Under the pieces are notes generated by a model that was not told the DNA's origin, made no database searches, and was given only the letters and a program-made list of their open reading frames with translations. From the IMG/VR virus record IMGVR_UViG_3300025908_000008, positions 1 to 26,155 of that record: DNA of 26,155 nt, one strand, 5' to 3'. Origin of the DNA: a virus. This document shows, piece by piece, positions 1-6,875 of this stretch. Both the position numbers and the translations under genes were made by a program. Each line of letters begins with the position of its first letter. Positions within the stretch are counted from its first letter, which is position 1.

Positions 1-219
1 TTCCGGCTTTGTGAGCTCACGCTATGGCGCGACGGCAACCTGGCCGTGGTCACGTTGAATATCCAAGGCAAGGCGATTCGCATCCTCGAGGCCGATTGCC
101 GGACGATGTTTTACGAGTCGGTCGACGCCGACGCGCTGCGCCAGCTCTCCGACGCCGCAAACCTGCGGCGAGCGGAAAACAGGCCGCCCGATATGCCGGA
201 GCTCGAGGCGGCCGAATGA
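1..219 (+). CDS. Hypothetical protein, 5'-truncated by window edge
   Basis: Reading frame 1 is open from the first base to TGA at 217-219, giving 72 residues without a start, so the gene begins outside the window. The visible part has a beta-strand-like stretch (LWRDGNLAVVTLNI, then QGKAIRILEADC) followed by a helical tail ending in PELEAAE. The frame uses the same codon style as the neighbouring genes (GAG CTC GAG, GCC GGC). Its stop overlaps the next start in an ATGA arrangement, which supports translational coupling. I do not recognise the family. An overlapping longer frame starting at base 24 is rejected except for its C-terminal part, which is the next gene. Confidence 0.6.
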   Translation, partial: FRLCELTLWRDGNLAVVTLNIQGKAIRILEADCRTMFYESVDADALRQLSDAANLRRAENRPPDMPELEAAE

Positions 220-314
220 TGCGGACTCTAGGCTGGCTACTGTTCGGCGCCGTTGTGCTGTTCGCCGTAATGAGCGCGATCGGCGGAACGTTCGGCCCGA
301 TGCGATGGCCCTAG
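216..314 (+). CDS. Tiny single-pass membrane protein
   Basis: The ATG at 216 overlaps the preceding stop (ATGA); a second ATG follows at 219. The 32-residue product is one hydrophobic helix (LGWLLFGAVVLFAVMSAIGG) with an Arg before it and a short PMRWP tail, so it should be an inner-membrane peptide with a short C-terminal end. It is the first of several tiny membrane proteins in this genome. Nothing in the sequence identifies a function; holin-like, superinfection-exclusion or membrane-modulating roles are only possibilities. Coupling to the upstream gene and codon style make it likely to be real despite its length. Confidence 0.5.
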   Translation: MMRTLGWLLFGAVVLFAVMSAIGGTFGPMRWP

Positions 315-326
315 ATGGAGGCGAGC

Positions 327-542
327 ATGGAGCATGACGCGCTAATCGGTAGGCTCGAGCGCAACGCGCGCCTGGCCAATGACATGGCGAACACTGTTCG
401 GAGCGGTGGCGCGGCGCGCCTGGCCGGCGAGCTCGAGGCCTTTGCGGATCTATTCAAGCTATCGGCCTCTGCCCTGCGCACCATGCGGCGAGCTGCGATC
501 GTGGCGCACCATGCGCCGGATCCTGGCGAGCCCAGGCCATGA
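327..542 (+). CDS. Hypothetical small helical protein
   Basis: I choose the ATG at 327 over the in-frame ATG at 315 because GGAGG at 317-321 sits 5 nt ahead of 327 as a ribosome-binding site. The 71-residue product is mostly helical and charged (IGRLERNARLANDMAN, then AARLAGELEAFADLFKLSASALRTMRRAA), with a Pro-rich C terminus. No known family recognised. Its stop overlaps the next gene's ATG at 539 (ATGA), placing it in the same transcript as the membrane peptides around it. Confidence 0.55.
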   Translation: MEHDALIGRLERNARLANDMANTVRSGGAARLAGELEAFADLFKLSASALRTMRRAAIVAHHAPDPGEPRP

Positions 543-697
543 GCTGGCTATGGTGGCTGGTGCTGGGCGTGGCTGTTGTGTGCGCCCTGGTGGTTACTGC
601 GATAGGTGCCGCAATGATTCGCCTGGCTAAAAATTCCCCGCGCTTTTCAGTCCAGCAAATGCTCGAGGCGCTCGAGCGCCAGCGGCGTGGGCTATGA
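539..697 (+). CDS. Small membrane-anchored protein, MSWLWW type
   Basis: Starts with ATG overlapping the previous stop and ends in TGA at 695-697; 52 residues. The N terminus MSWLWWLVLGVAVVCALVVTAIGAA is one transmembrane helix, followed by a short polar helix (FSVQQMLEALERQRRGL) expected in the cytoplasm. The N-terminal pattern, Met-Ser-Trp then aromatic and Leu/Val, recurs in the next gene (694) and at 18294, hinting at paralogues or convergent small membrane proteins. No function can be assigned. Confidence 0.55.
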   Translation: MSWLWWLVLGVAVVCALVVTAIGAAMIRLAKNSPRFSVQQMLEALERQRRGL

Positions 698-924
698 GCT
701 GGTGGCTATGGTGCCTGGTGCTGGCCTGGCTCGCCCTGGTGCTGGCTGCGCCATTGATAGGCGCACGATTGAAAAAAATGAGTCGACCCATTGGCCCCGA
801 TCAAATCGACGCGGCCCAGGGGCGCCGACCAGGGCAGGGGGGGGAGGGGTCGAAAAGACGGCGATGGCCGTTAACCTCCTGCCGCCCAGCGCGAAAATGT
901 GAGGACAGAAAAAAGGGCGTTTAG
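694..924 (+). CDS. Small membrane protein, MSWWLW type
   Basis: Overlaps the upstream gene by ATGA. The 76-residue product begins MSWWLWCLVLAWLALVLAAP, one transmembrane helix, followed by a basic soluble tail (ARLKKMSRPIG, later KRRRWP, ending KCEDRKKGV). The tail passes through a G-rich DNA tract (about 835-848), which could promote length change, so the exact C terminus is less certain than the helix. It is the last gene before the control region at 925-1003. Function unknown. Confidence 0.5.
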   Translation: MSWWLWCLVLAWLALVLAAPLIGARLKKMSRPIGPDQIDAAQGRRPGQGGEGSKRRRWPLTSCRPARKCEDRKKGV

Positions 925-929
925 GGTTT

Positions 930-958
930 TTGTTGGCGGAGTGTCGATAGCGTCTAAT
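930..958 (+). promoter_or_regulatory. Candidate sigma70-type promoter ahead of the packaging genes
   Basis: TTGTTG at 930-935 and TCTAAT at 953-958 are separated by 17 nt. The -10 matches TATAAT at 5 of 6 positions, the -35 matches TTGACA at only 3 of 6. This is one of the few AT-rich patches in the window, and the perfect palindrome at 964-985 lies where transcription would start, as expected for a repressible promoter. The hexamer calls are by eye. Confidence 0.35.
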
Positions 959-963
959 TAGAT

Positions 964-985
964 ACCGTCAAGGCGCCTTGACGGT
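964..985. promoter_or_regulatory. 22-bp perfect palindrome, operator candidate, site 1
   Basis: The core CGTCAAGGCGCCTTGACG at 966-983 is flanked by matching bases so that 22 bp form a perfect inverted repeat. It lies between the promoter candidate at 930-958 and the start codon at 1004. The same core occurs exactly at 6999-7016 and with one change at 23333-23350 and 24224-24241. A dimeric helix-turn-helix regulator is the natural reader. The right half also spells TTGACG, which resembles a -35 element. Confidence 0.7.
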
Positions 986-1003
986 GCGAGGGAGAGAGGG
1001 GCG

Positions 1004-1201
1004 ATGAAGTGCACGCATTACGTTTGCCGCTGCGCTCGAGCGCATGAGCTCGCCGTGATGGGCGAGCGCCGAAACGATCCGCGCCTATTGGCCGAAGCAA
1101 TCGCGGTACACTCGCGACCCGTTACCTGTCGGCTCGAGCTCGAGCCGGCAAATGATGAAACTTTCCCCGCGGATGAGGGGCCATGGGGAACGCGGCACTA
1201 G
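1004..1201 (+). CDS. Hypothetical small Cys/His-containing protein
   Basis: The ATG at 1004 follows a purine-rich ribosome-binding stretch (GAGGGAGAGAGGGGCG). The 65-residue product starts MKCTHYVCRCARAHELA, with three cysteines and a histidine in the first 14 residues (C3, H5, C8, C10, H14) that could bind a metal, and ends in an acidic tail. It is the first gene after the control region with operator site 1. No family recognised. Confidence 0.55.
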   Translation: MKCTHYVCRCARAHELAVMGERRNDPRLLAEAIAVHSRPVTCRLELEPANDETFPADEGPWGTRH

Positions 1202-1210
1202 GGGGCGACG

Positions 1211-1693
1211 ATGACCGTTAAGCGACCGCGTAAGCATCAAAGCCAAACGGCGACCGGCAAACATCTGGCGATGATGGCCCAGGCAAAAGGCGGCTATCCG
1301 ACCTGGCCTAAAGAGCTGGTCGAATTGCCGACCAGGCGCCGCGATCGCCAGCGCGCGACCGGATGGTTTGACCATTTCATAAAGCATCGCGCGCCCGATG
1401 GCTGGCAACCCGCCGACGCGGCGCGCGTGGCGCTGTTGTCGCGGACCATGGCGGCCTGGGAGCGCGAATCGTATCTGTTGATGGAGCGCGAAGGCGGCGA
1501 CGCCGGCCAGGCCGACAAATGGCGCGCGGCGATCGGCCAGTTTTCGCGCCAGCTAGGATTGAGCGTCGCCATACGCGACCCGCGGCTATTGGCAAACGAT
1601 GCAATGGTCCGCGCCGAGCTCGACCAGGCGGAGCTCTCCGCCGGCGAGGATCTGTTCCCGCGGCCTGGCGCCGGCCGCGGCGTTCTGAATTGA
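1211..1693 (+). CDS. Probable terminase small subunit, P27-like
   Basis: The product has 160 residues: a basic N terminus (MTVKRPRKHQ), a central region reading GWQPADAARVALLSRTMAAWERE, which resembles the 'down to here the gene enters an HTH-like helical bundle' pattern of P27-type small terminases, and a C-terminal QFSRQLGLSVAIRDPR, similar to the family's LGLSP.AR ending. Small terminases recognise the packaging site and load the large subunit. The large terminase is about 3.6 kb downstream in the same direction, further than usual, because several accessory genes lie between them. The call rests on general resemblance and position, without a diagnostic catalytic motif. Confidence 0.5.
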   Translation: MTVKRPRKHQSQTATGKHLAMMAQAKGGYPTWPKELVELPTRRRDRQRATGWFDHFIKHRAPDGWQPADAARVALLSRTMAAWERESYLLMEREGGDAGQADKWRAAIGQFSRQLGLSVAIRDPRLLANDAMVRAELDQAELSAGEDLFPRPGAGRGVLN

Positions 1694-1738
1694 GGCGCCC
1701 CAACAACGACTCTTGCGCAACAACAAAGGAAACGAGAC

Positions 1739-2197
1739 ATGGCAAAGAATCCAAAGCGACGGCATTTCACTATCGACGGCCTGCCAGTGATCGACGCTCG
1801 CCTGCCGCTCGAGGTGCACATAACCGGCCGTGATATCAAACACGCCAAACGGCGGAGCTCCGATTGCTGCGCCGCGGCTCGCGCTCTATGCCGCGAAAAT
1901 CCGGAAATCGTGGAGGCGCACGTTTACATGACGGTGACGCTCCTAAAAAAGCGCGAGCACGTGGAACGCTACACGACTCCGCCGGCGCTCCGGCTCGAGA
2001 CGATGGCGCATGATCGCGCCGGCATCTTCCTGCCTGGCGATTTCACGCTGGGCGCGCCGACCGGCGGCCGGCGCCTGGGCCACCATGCCGGCGGCAAAAA
2101 GAAAACGAAAACCGGCAACTCGACTCGCAAGGTGCATAAGGTGATGGGCGTTCGGCCGATGGCGCCGCGTGGGCCTGGCCAAACGGAATTCACATGA
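1739..2197 (+). CDS. Hypothetical basic protein
   Basis: ATG at 1739 is preceded by AAAGGAAACGAGAC, a good ribosome-binding site. The 152-residue product starts KNPKRRHFTIDGLPVIDARLPLEVHITGRDIKHAKRRS, has two cysteines (DCCAA), a beta-rich middle, and a strongly basic C-terminal part (GGKKKTKTGNSTRKVHKV) suggesting nucleic-acid contact. I do not recognise the family. Its stop overlaps the next ATG at 2194. Confidence 0.65.
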   Translation: MAKNPKRRHFTIDGLPVIDARLPLEVHITGRDIKHAKRRSSDCCAAARALCRENPEIVEAHVYMTVTLLKKREHVERYTTPPALRLETMAHDRAGIFLPGDFTLGAPTGGRRLGHHAGGKKKTKTGNSTRKVHKVMGVRPMAPRGPGQTEFT

Positions 2198-2796
2198 CCG
2201 AAGCGACCCGTTTTCCGCTGGCCTGGCCGATCGGCTGGCCGCGGACGCCGGCCGGCGCGCTCGAGCCGGCGCGATTCACTCACCAAGGCGCGGCGATCAC
2301 GATTAGCGCCGCGGCCCAGCGGCTCGAGGCCGAGCTAGAGCGGCTAGGGGCTACCGATCCGCTCATGTCCAGCAATCTAAAGCTGGGCGTTTCCGGCGTG
2401 CCGCTCTCCGGCCAGGGCGAACCGCGCGACCGCGGCGTGGCCGTCTATTTCAACTTGCACGGCGCCGACCGCGTGTTGGCGTGCGACCGCTATCTGTCGA
2501 CGGCCGGCAATATCGCGGCCATCGCCGCACACATTGACGCGCTACGCCGAATCGATCGCTACGGCGTGGGCACCATAGACCAGGCGTTTGCCGGCTATGC
2601 GGCGTTGCCTCCGCCGACGGCCGACAATCGCGCGCCCTGGCGCGCCGCGCTGGGATTCAAGCCGGACGCCAAGGTGACGCCGGACGATGTTCGCGTGAAT
2701 TTCCGGAGTCTCGCCAAAGCGGCGATGACGGACGAACAGCGATTACGCGACCTAAACCTGGCGCGCGACGCCGCATTAAGGGAGCTGGCCGCATGA
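2194..2796 (+). CDS. Prophage-type J-domain-like protein with degenerate J motif
   Basis: The 200-residue product matches a layout known from prophages: a Trp/Pro-rich start (FPLAWPIGWPRTPA), a middle with VSGVPLSGQGEPRDRGVAVYF and VLACDRYLSTAGNI, then IDRYGVGTIDQAFAGYAALPP, and a C-terminal J-like helical hairpin (APWRAALGFKPDAKVTPDDV, NFRSLAKAAMTD, DLNLARDAALREL; residues 148-200). In true J domains an HPD triplet follows the LAK helix and stimulates DnaK; here that place reads AAMTD, so DnaK activation is unlikely. The family's role in phages is unknown. Overlaps both neighbours by ATGA. Confidence 0.7.
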   Translation: MTEATRFPLAWPIGWPRTPAGALEPARFTHQGAAITISAAAQRLEAELERLGATDPLMSSNLKLGVSGVPLSGQGEPRDRGVAVYFNLHGADRVLACDRYLSTAGNIAAIAAHIDALRRIDRYGVGTIDQAFAGYAALPPPTADNRAPWRAALGFKPDAKVTPDDVRVNFRSLAKAAMTDEQRLRDLNLARDAALRELAA

Positions 2797-3023
2797 CCCG
2801 CAAACGCCGCGGCAAAATGGGACACGCCGGCCCGCCGGTGCCGGTGCTGGTGCACTATGGCGGCGCCGTCGACGTGATCGCGGCGTTTCGCGAAACCTTC
2901 CCCGAGGCCGAAGTGGTCGACATGACCACGCCGGCCGGCCGGCTGCGGTTCGCGGAGCTCCGATCGACGGCCAGCGGCGGCACGCTCGAGACTCTCCCGA
3001 TCATATTCAAGGGGGCGCCGTGA
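2793..3023 (+). CDS. Hypothetical small protein
   Basis: Starts by ATGA overlap with the J-like gene and ends in GTGA overlapping the next frame. The 76 residues show a basic N terminus (MTRKRRGKMGH) and a short alpha/beta segment (VPVLVHYGGAVDVIAAFRETFPEAEVVDM). No family recognised. Tight coupling on both sides supports translation. Confidence 0.55.
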   Translation: MTRKRRGKMGHAGPPVPVLVHYGGAVDVIAAFRETFPEAEVVDMTTPAGRLRFAELRSTASGGTLETLPIIFKGAP

Positions 3024-3319
3024 CAGGCGATCGTTACGGCGCCTTTCGGCCCAGGCGCGATGCGAAGGGCGGACTCTACCTCGAGCCGATCGACCCGGAG
3101 GGCAAACCCATGGCGGAATTGATGCGGCTGCCTCCGCCGACGCGGCGCCAGGTGCTCGCCGAGCTCGAGCGCGAGCTGGCCATGAGGGCGACGGTTTTCC
3201 CGTCGCTGGTCTATCAAAAGAAACTCCGGCAATTCGACGCCGACCATCGCAACGCGTGCTTGCGGAGGGCGCTGGCGGACCTGGCGGAGTATTACGGCGG
3301 CCAGGCCGACGGCCGGTGA
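3020..3319 (+). CDS. Hypothetical protein with helical core
   Basis: The start at 3020 is GTG overlapping the upstream TGA (GTGA). The 99-residue product has a beta-like N terminus (RRDAKGGLYLEPIDPEGKPMAELMRLPPPT), then a long helix (RRQVLAELERELAMRATVF) and a second helix (ACLRRALADLAEYY). No known motif. The 57 bases after it hold only the leader and ribosome-binding site of the next gene. Confidence 0.55.
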   Translation: MTGDRYGAFRPRRDAKGGLYLEPIDPEGKPMAELMRLPPPTRRQVLAELERELAMRATVFPSLVYQKKLRQFDADHRNACLRRALADLAEYYGGQADGR

Positions 3320-3376
3320 CGGCCGCCGGCGGAGTAGGGTAAAACGCGGCGACGATCGCAAAGGGGAGTCCAGCTC

Positions 3377-3547
3377 ATGGCCCAGGATCCGCGACCGCTA
3401 CCCCCGCCCGAAAGCGACCCGCCCCAGCCGCAACGGCGCTACGATCGATTGCGCGATTATCTCGCGCTGCCGCGGTTCCGCTGGACCTACGGCGCCCAGC
3501 ACAACGCGCAAGAATACTGGCGCGATCGCCTGGGCGGCGATCAATGA
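3377..3547 (+). CDS. Small Pro/Arg-rich hypothetical protein
   Basis: ATG at 3377 is preceded by AAGGGGAGTCCAGCTC, a clear ribosome-binding site; stop TGA at 3545-3547 overlaps the next ATG. The 56 residues open with a proline-rich section (PRPLPPPESDPPQPQ) and continue with an aromatic and basic helix (RRYDRLRDYLALPRFRWTYGAQHNAQEYWRDRL). Coupled directly to the beta-helix protein, so it might assist it. No family recognised. Confidence 0.55.
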   Translation: MAQDPRPLPPPESDPPQPQRRYDRLRDYLALPRFRWTYGAQHNAQEYWRDRLGGDQ

Positions 3548-4683
3548 GCCCCTATCGACTGGTGGACGAAGAAACCGGCGAAACGGTCCGCGGCGACGAT
3601 GGCGCGCCGTTTGAAGGCATGACGGCGCCGGCCGGCGCGCTGGTGGAAGTGTACGCCGGCGAGCTCGAGGGCACGCCGACGGCGCGAATCTCGCCTGGCG
3701 CCGCGACCGTGCCAGGCCTCGAGCCTCCGGACCCCAACCCGGAACCGATACCGCCGACGGAGGGCAACGGAATGGACGTGATCGAAAACGAAACCCAGCT
3801 CCGCGACGCATTGGAAACCTACGCGCGCGAGCAACGCGTGGGATCCTGTGGCAGCAAGACGCCTATCACCATGACGGCGCCGATTGTGATTCAGCAAACC
3901 TCGCACGACGGTATGCCGTGGGGCGCCAACCTGAATTTCACGCGGCTGTTGTGGAGGGGGCCAGGCGACGCCGACATGATTACCTATCGCGGCAAAGATG
4001 GGATCTCTAACCGCGGCCTGTTCCTCGAGCGGTTCGCGATGGACGGCAACGGCTACGGCGGCACGCCGGCGCGCCGGTGCCTGCATATCTACGCGCCCGA
4101 CGGCGACCCCGGTTCAATCTACAAGTTTACGCTCCGCGACGTCTTTACCGCGTGGGCCGTCAACGGCATTGCGATTCGCGGCGCCGTTTTCGAGGGCTAT
4201 CTGGAAAACGTGCACGCCGAAAACCATCAAGGCGACGGGATCATAATGGAGTCGCTGGGCCTCGACGGCATGTCGCCCTGGTCGATCGTGAGCAATATCA
4301 TGGTCAACCATCCCAACAGCTCGCGCAATTTCGGCGCTGGGATGCGCCAGCCCTACAGCGTCAATTCGATTCTCGGCTCCTACGTTTTGAACGCCGAGGG
4401 CGGCATAGCCTCCGGCGAGGGGATTCGCGCCGTGATGCTTTCCAACGGCGAAAACACTGGCGAGCAATTGTTGTCGCCAACCATCAACGGCTATTCGACG
4501 GTGGTTGCCGGCAATGAGGCGTCGACCGACGGCAAGACGCACGCGCGCCGCTGGGACGGTTCGCAATGGGTAAGTGTCGGCGCGCCGATGCTCTACGGCG
4601 TCAACAACGTGGGGCATTTCGATAACGCCAATCACATGAGCTACTACGGCGACGGATCCGTAAATGTTCGCTGGATGAGATGA
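3544..4683 (+). CDS. Beta-helix (pectate-lyase-like) spike or fibre protein
   Basis: 379 residues in three parts. Residues 1-58 form a small beta-rich domain (YRLVDEETGETV, ALVEVYAGELEG). Residues 59-76 are a proline linker (PDPNPEPIPPTE). From Met77 the chain shows successive short strands with Asn/Gly turns (LFLERFAMDGNGYGG, FTLRDVFTAWAVNGIAIRG, YLENVHAENHQGDGIIM), typical of a right-handed parallel beta-helix seen in phage tailspikes and surface depolymerases. I see no clear catalytic pair. A second start at 3772 (Met77) follows GGAGGGCAACGG and could yield the helix domain alone. Its place between the terminase genes, away from the tail fibre, is unusual; a capsid decoration role is possible. 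Confidence 0.6.
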   Translation: MSPYRLVDEETGETVRGDDGAPFEGMTAPAGALVEVYAGELEGTPTARISPGAATVPGLEPPDPNPEPIPPTEGNGMDVIENETQLRDALETYAREQRVGSCGSKTPITMTAPIVIQQTSHDGMPWGANLNFTRLLWRGPGDADMITYRGKDGISNRGLFLERFAMDGNGYGGTPARRCLHIYAPDGDPGSIYKFTLRDVFTAWAVNGIAIRGAVFEGYLENVHAENHQGDGIIMESLGLDGMSPWSIVSNIMVNHPNSSRNFGAGMRQPYSVNSILGSYVLNAEGGIASGEGIRAVMLSNGENTGEQLLSPTINGYSTVVAGNEASTDGKTHARRWDGSQWVSVGAPMLYGVNNVGHFDNANHMSYYGDGSVNVRWMR

Positions 4684-4688
4684 CGGCG

Positions 4689-4705
4689 CGCGCCAGGCTG
4701 GCGCG
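4689..4705 (+). other. Hairpin just after the beta-helix gene
   Basis: CGCGCCA (4689-4695) and TGGCGCG (4699-4705) pair with a 3-nt loop, starting 6 nt after the TGA. No T-run follows, so this is a weak terminator at best; it may protect the mRNA end or separate the next small gene from the one upstream. Confidence 0.35.
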
Positions 4706-4720
4706 TGAGAGCGGGGGACA

Positions 4721-4813
4721 ATGGATGAAATCGACCTAGAGAGTTTCGCGCTGGGCGCCTGTTTATGCGTTTTGTTGTGGGCCATATGCCAGTACCTCGG
4801 AGTCGCTATCTAA
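4721..4813 (+). CDS. Tiny membrane peptide
   Basis: ATG at 4721 follows a good ribosome-binding site (GCGGGGGACA). The 30-residue product has an acidic start (MDEIDLESFA) and one hydrophobic helix (LGACLCVLLWAICQYLGVAI) ending at the stop, so the N terminus should face the cytoplasm or be membrane-apposed and the chain ends inside the membrane. Function unknown. Confidence 0.45.
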   Translation: MDEIDLESFALGACLCVLLWAICQYLGVAI

Positions 4814-4878
4814 AGAACGGGTTTCCGCGCCTGGTGCTGGCGGCGCCGCCGCACGCGCGAGCGACAAAGGGAAAGAGC

Positions 4879-5031
4879 ATGAACAGCGGCGAGGCCGGCC
4901 AGGTGGCCGACGCGATCACGCTGTTAGAAACCGGCCGCGTCGACATGGCCCTAACGCGTTTGCGAACGCTGTTGGCGAGCTCCGGCTATCCATCGCCCGC
5001 CGTTATCCGGCGTCCCGGCCGCCATGGTTAA
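4879..5031 (+). CDS. Small hypothetical protein
   Basis: ATG at 4879 preceded by AAAGGGAAAGAGC. The 50 residues read as a helix-turn-helix-like amphipathic pair (EAGQVADAITLLETGRVDMALTRLRTLLAS), resembling short phage proteins that form helical hairpins. No family function known to me. An upstream in-frame ATG at 4765 is rejected because it overlaps the preceding peptide and lacks a ribosome-binding site. Confidence 0.5.
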   Translation: MNSGEAGQVADAITLLETGRVDMALTRLRTLLASSGYPSPAVIRRPGRHG

Positions 5032-5104
5032 GCTGGCGCTCCATTTCGCCCTGGGCCTGGCCGTCGCGCTGGCGTGCGACGGGATCCTGGCCGCGGTGCT
5101 TTGA
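5024..5104 (+). CDS. Possible tiny membrane peptide
   Basis: Opens at ATG 5024, overlapping the end of the preceding gene, and stops at 5102-5104. The 26 residues are one hydrophobic helix (LALHFALGLAVALACDGILAAVL) after MVK. The ribosome-binding site is weak, so this is a tentative call. It fits the local theme of very small membrane proteins. Confidence 0.35.
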   Translation: MVKLALHFALGLAVALACDGILAAVL

Positions 5105-5115
5105 GGGGAGAGGCG

Positions 5116-5346
5116 ATGGTTAAGGGATTACGATTCCGCGCCGGCGTGCATGACCGGCTGTTGTGGACCGACGAAAAAGAACCGCTGTCGTTCATATGCT
5201 CGAGCTGCGGCCGATCGATAGACGAGCGCGAGGCGCCGTTGCGATTGATGGGCCGGCGCTGCGCGGTTTTCTGTGAGCCGTGCGTGGAGCTCTGTTTTGA
5301 AACCGTCGAATCCTGGCCCATGCCGGCGACGCGGCGCCGGCGATGA
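5116..5346 (+). CDS. Small zinc-ribbon protein ahead of the large terminase
   Basis: I choose ATG 5116 because GAGGGGAGAGGCG lies just before it. The 76-residue product has two CxxC pairs, FICSSCGRSID and VFCEPCVELC, separated by about 20 residues: a four-cysteine zinc ribbon, with a basic tail (TRRRR). Its stop overlaps the terminase start (ATGA). Position suggests help with packaging or DNA binding, but no specific family is recognised. A second CxxC mini-protein follows the terminase at 6832. Confidence 0.65.
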   Translation: MVKGLRFRAGVHDRLLWTDEKEPLSFICSSCGRSIDEREAPLRLMGRRCAVFCEPCVELCFETVESWPMPATRRRR

Positions 5347-6875
5347 AGGAAACGGCCGGCGAGCTCGTTATACGATTCGTGACTACGCATTTGCGCGTGC
5401 CGGAGGGCGAGCTGGTGGGCCGGCCTGTCAAGCTGGCGGATTTCCAGCGGCGATTCATTCTCGACGTTTACGACAACCCGCACGGCACGCGGCGCGCGCT
5501 GCTATCGATGGCGCGTAAGAACGCCAAGACGACGCTTATTGCCATGCTGGTGCTGGCGCATTTGATCGGTCCCGTCGCCGTTCAAAACTCGCAAATCGTG
5601 TCCGGCGGCCTCACGCGCGCCCAGGCCGCGCTCGTTTTCGATCTTTGCGTGAAGATGGTCCGGCTTAACCCGCGCCTGGTGCGCGAGGTGCACATAGTCG
5701 ACTCGCTAAAGCGGATGAAGGGCCTCGCGCTCAATACCGAATATCGCGCGCTCTCCGCCCAGGCCGGCGCCGCGCATGGCCTGTCGCCGGTGGTCGCGAT
5801 CCTAGATGAGATAGGCCAAATCGACGCCGACTCGAGTCCGTTCGTGGAGGCGATCACGACGGCCCAGGGCGCCTACGCTCACCCGCTGTTGTTCGGCATA
5901 TCGACCAGCGCACGCTCCGACGCTTCCATGTTTTCAATCTGGATCGATGACGCCAAACGAACCGGCGACCCGACGATTGTTTGCCACGAATACCGCGCGC
6001 CCGATGGCTGCGCCCTGGGCGATCGCACGGCCTGGGCGGCGGCAAATCCGGCGCTGGGCCTGTTCCGGAGCGAACAGGATCTGGCCAAGGCGGCGGAGCG
6101 CGCGGCGCGCCTGCCGAGCGAGGAAGCGGCTTTTAGAAACCTGTTCCTAAACCAGCGGATCGCGCTCGAGTCGCTGTTCATTGCGCCGACGCTATGGCTC
6201 GAGAACGCGGCGGCGCCGGAGCTCGAGGCCTTCCGCGCCAATACGGTGGCGATCGGCCTCGACCTATCCGCGCGCGCGGATCTAACGGCCGCCGTGCTGG
6301 CGGCGCGCGACGAAGAAACCGACGGCGGCGCCGTCCATCTATTGCCGTTCGTCTTTACGCCGCTGGGCACGCTGGGCGAACGCTCGAGGCGCGACCGTGC
6401 GCCATATGAACAATGGGCGCGCGACGGTTTCCTGGTGCCGGTGCCTGGCGACGTGATCGAATACGAATACGTGGCCGGCTACCTGGCGCGCGAGCTCGAG
6501 GCGCTGGGGATCGAGCCGGCCGTGGTCGCTTTCGATCGCTGGCGGATTAAGGATTTCCAGCGCGCGGCGATGGATACGGATTTTGCCGGCGGCGCCGAAT
6601 GGCAACCGATACCGCAAACTTATTCCGGCATGTCGCCCAGGCTCGAGGCCTTCGAGTCGCTGTTGCTGCAAAAGCGGATCCGGCACGGCGGCCACCCGCT
6701 CATAACGATGGCCGCGGCAAATGCCGTCGTGAAACTGGATCCGGCCGGAAATCGAATGTTGAACAAGGAAAAGGGCCGCCGGCGGATCGACCCGCTTGTG
6801 GCGGCCGTCATGGCGGCGTTTGCGGTTTACGATGGCGCGGCCCAGGCCTTCGACGAAAAAGCCTGGATCGGCTAA
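5343..6875 (+). CDS. terL: Phage terminase large subunit (ATPase and nuclease)
   Basis: This motor pumps DNA into the prohead and cuts the concatemer. The 510 residues fit the Terminase_1 family of HK97-like phages. The N-terminal ATPase has a Walker A-type loop SMARKNAKTT (residues 55-64) and Walker B VVAILDE (150-156) with its catalytic Glu. The C-terminal RNase H-like nuclease shows its acidic residues: Asp307 in IGLDLSARADLT, Asp398 in VVAFDRWRI, and Asp483 in RIDPLVAAVMAA. Start ATG 5343 overlaps the zinc-ribbon gene's stop. The 3' end overlaps the next small gene by 44 bp. Length and motif order are normal for the family. Confidence 0.95.
   Translation: MKETAGELVIRFVTTHLRVPEGELVGRPVKLADFQRRFILDVYDNPHGTRRALLSMARKNAKTTLIAMLVLAHLIGPVAVQNSQIVSGGLTRAQAALVFDLCVKMVRLNPRLVREVHIVDSLKRMKGLALNTEYRALSAQAGAAHGLSPVVAILDEIGQIDADSSPFVEAITTAQGAYAHPLLFGISTSARSDASMFSIWIDDAKRTGDPTIVCHEYRAPDGCALGDRTAWAAANPALGLFRSEQDLAKAAERAARLPSEEAAFRNLFLNQRIALESLFIAPTLWLENAAAPELEAFRANTVAIGLDLSARADLTAAVLAARDEETDGGAVHLLPFVFTPLGTLGERSRRDRAPYEQWARDGFLVPVPGDVIEYEYVAGYLARELEALGIEPAVVAFDRWRIKDFQRAAMDTDFAGGAEWQPIPQTYSGMSPRLEAFESLLLQKRIRHGGHPLITMAAANAVVKLDPAGNRMLNKEKGRRRIDPLVAAVMAAFAVYDGAAQAFDEKAWIG

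Noticed and set aside
24-215. Upstream part of the longer frame starting at base 24
   Set aside because: Arg/Pro/Gly-rich shadow of the truncated gene in frame 1; only its last 32 codons are accepted as a separate gene.
4689-4705. Hairpin after the beta-helix gene considered as a full terminator
   Set aside because: There is no T-run after the stem; listed only as a hairpin.
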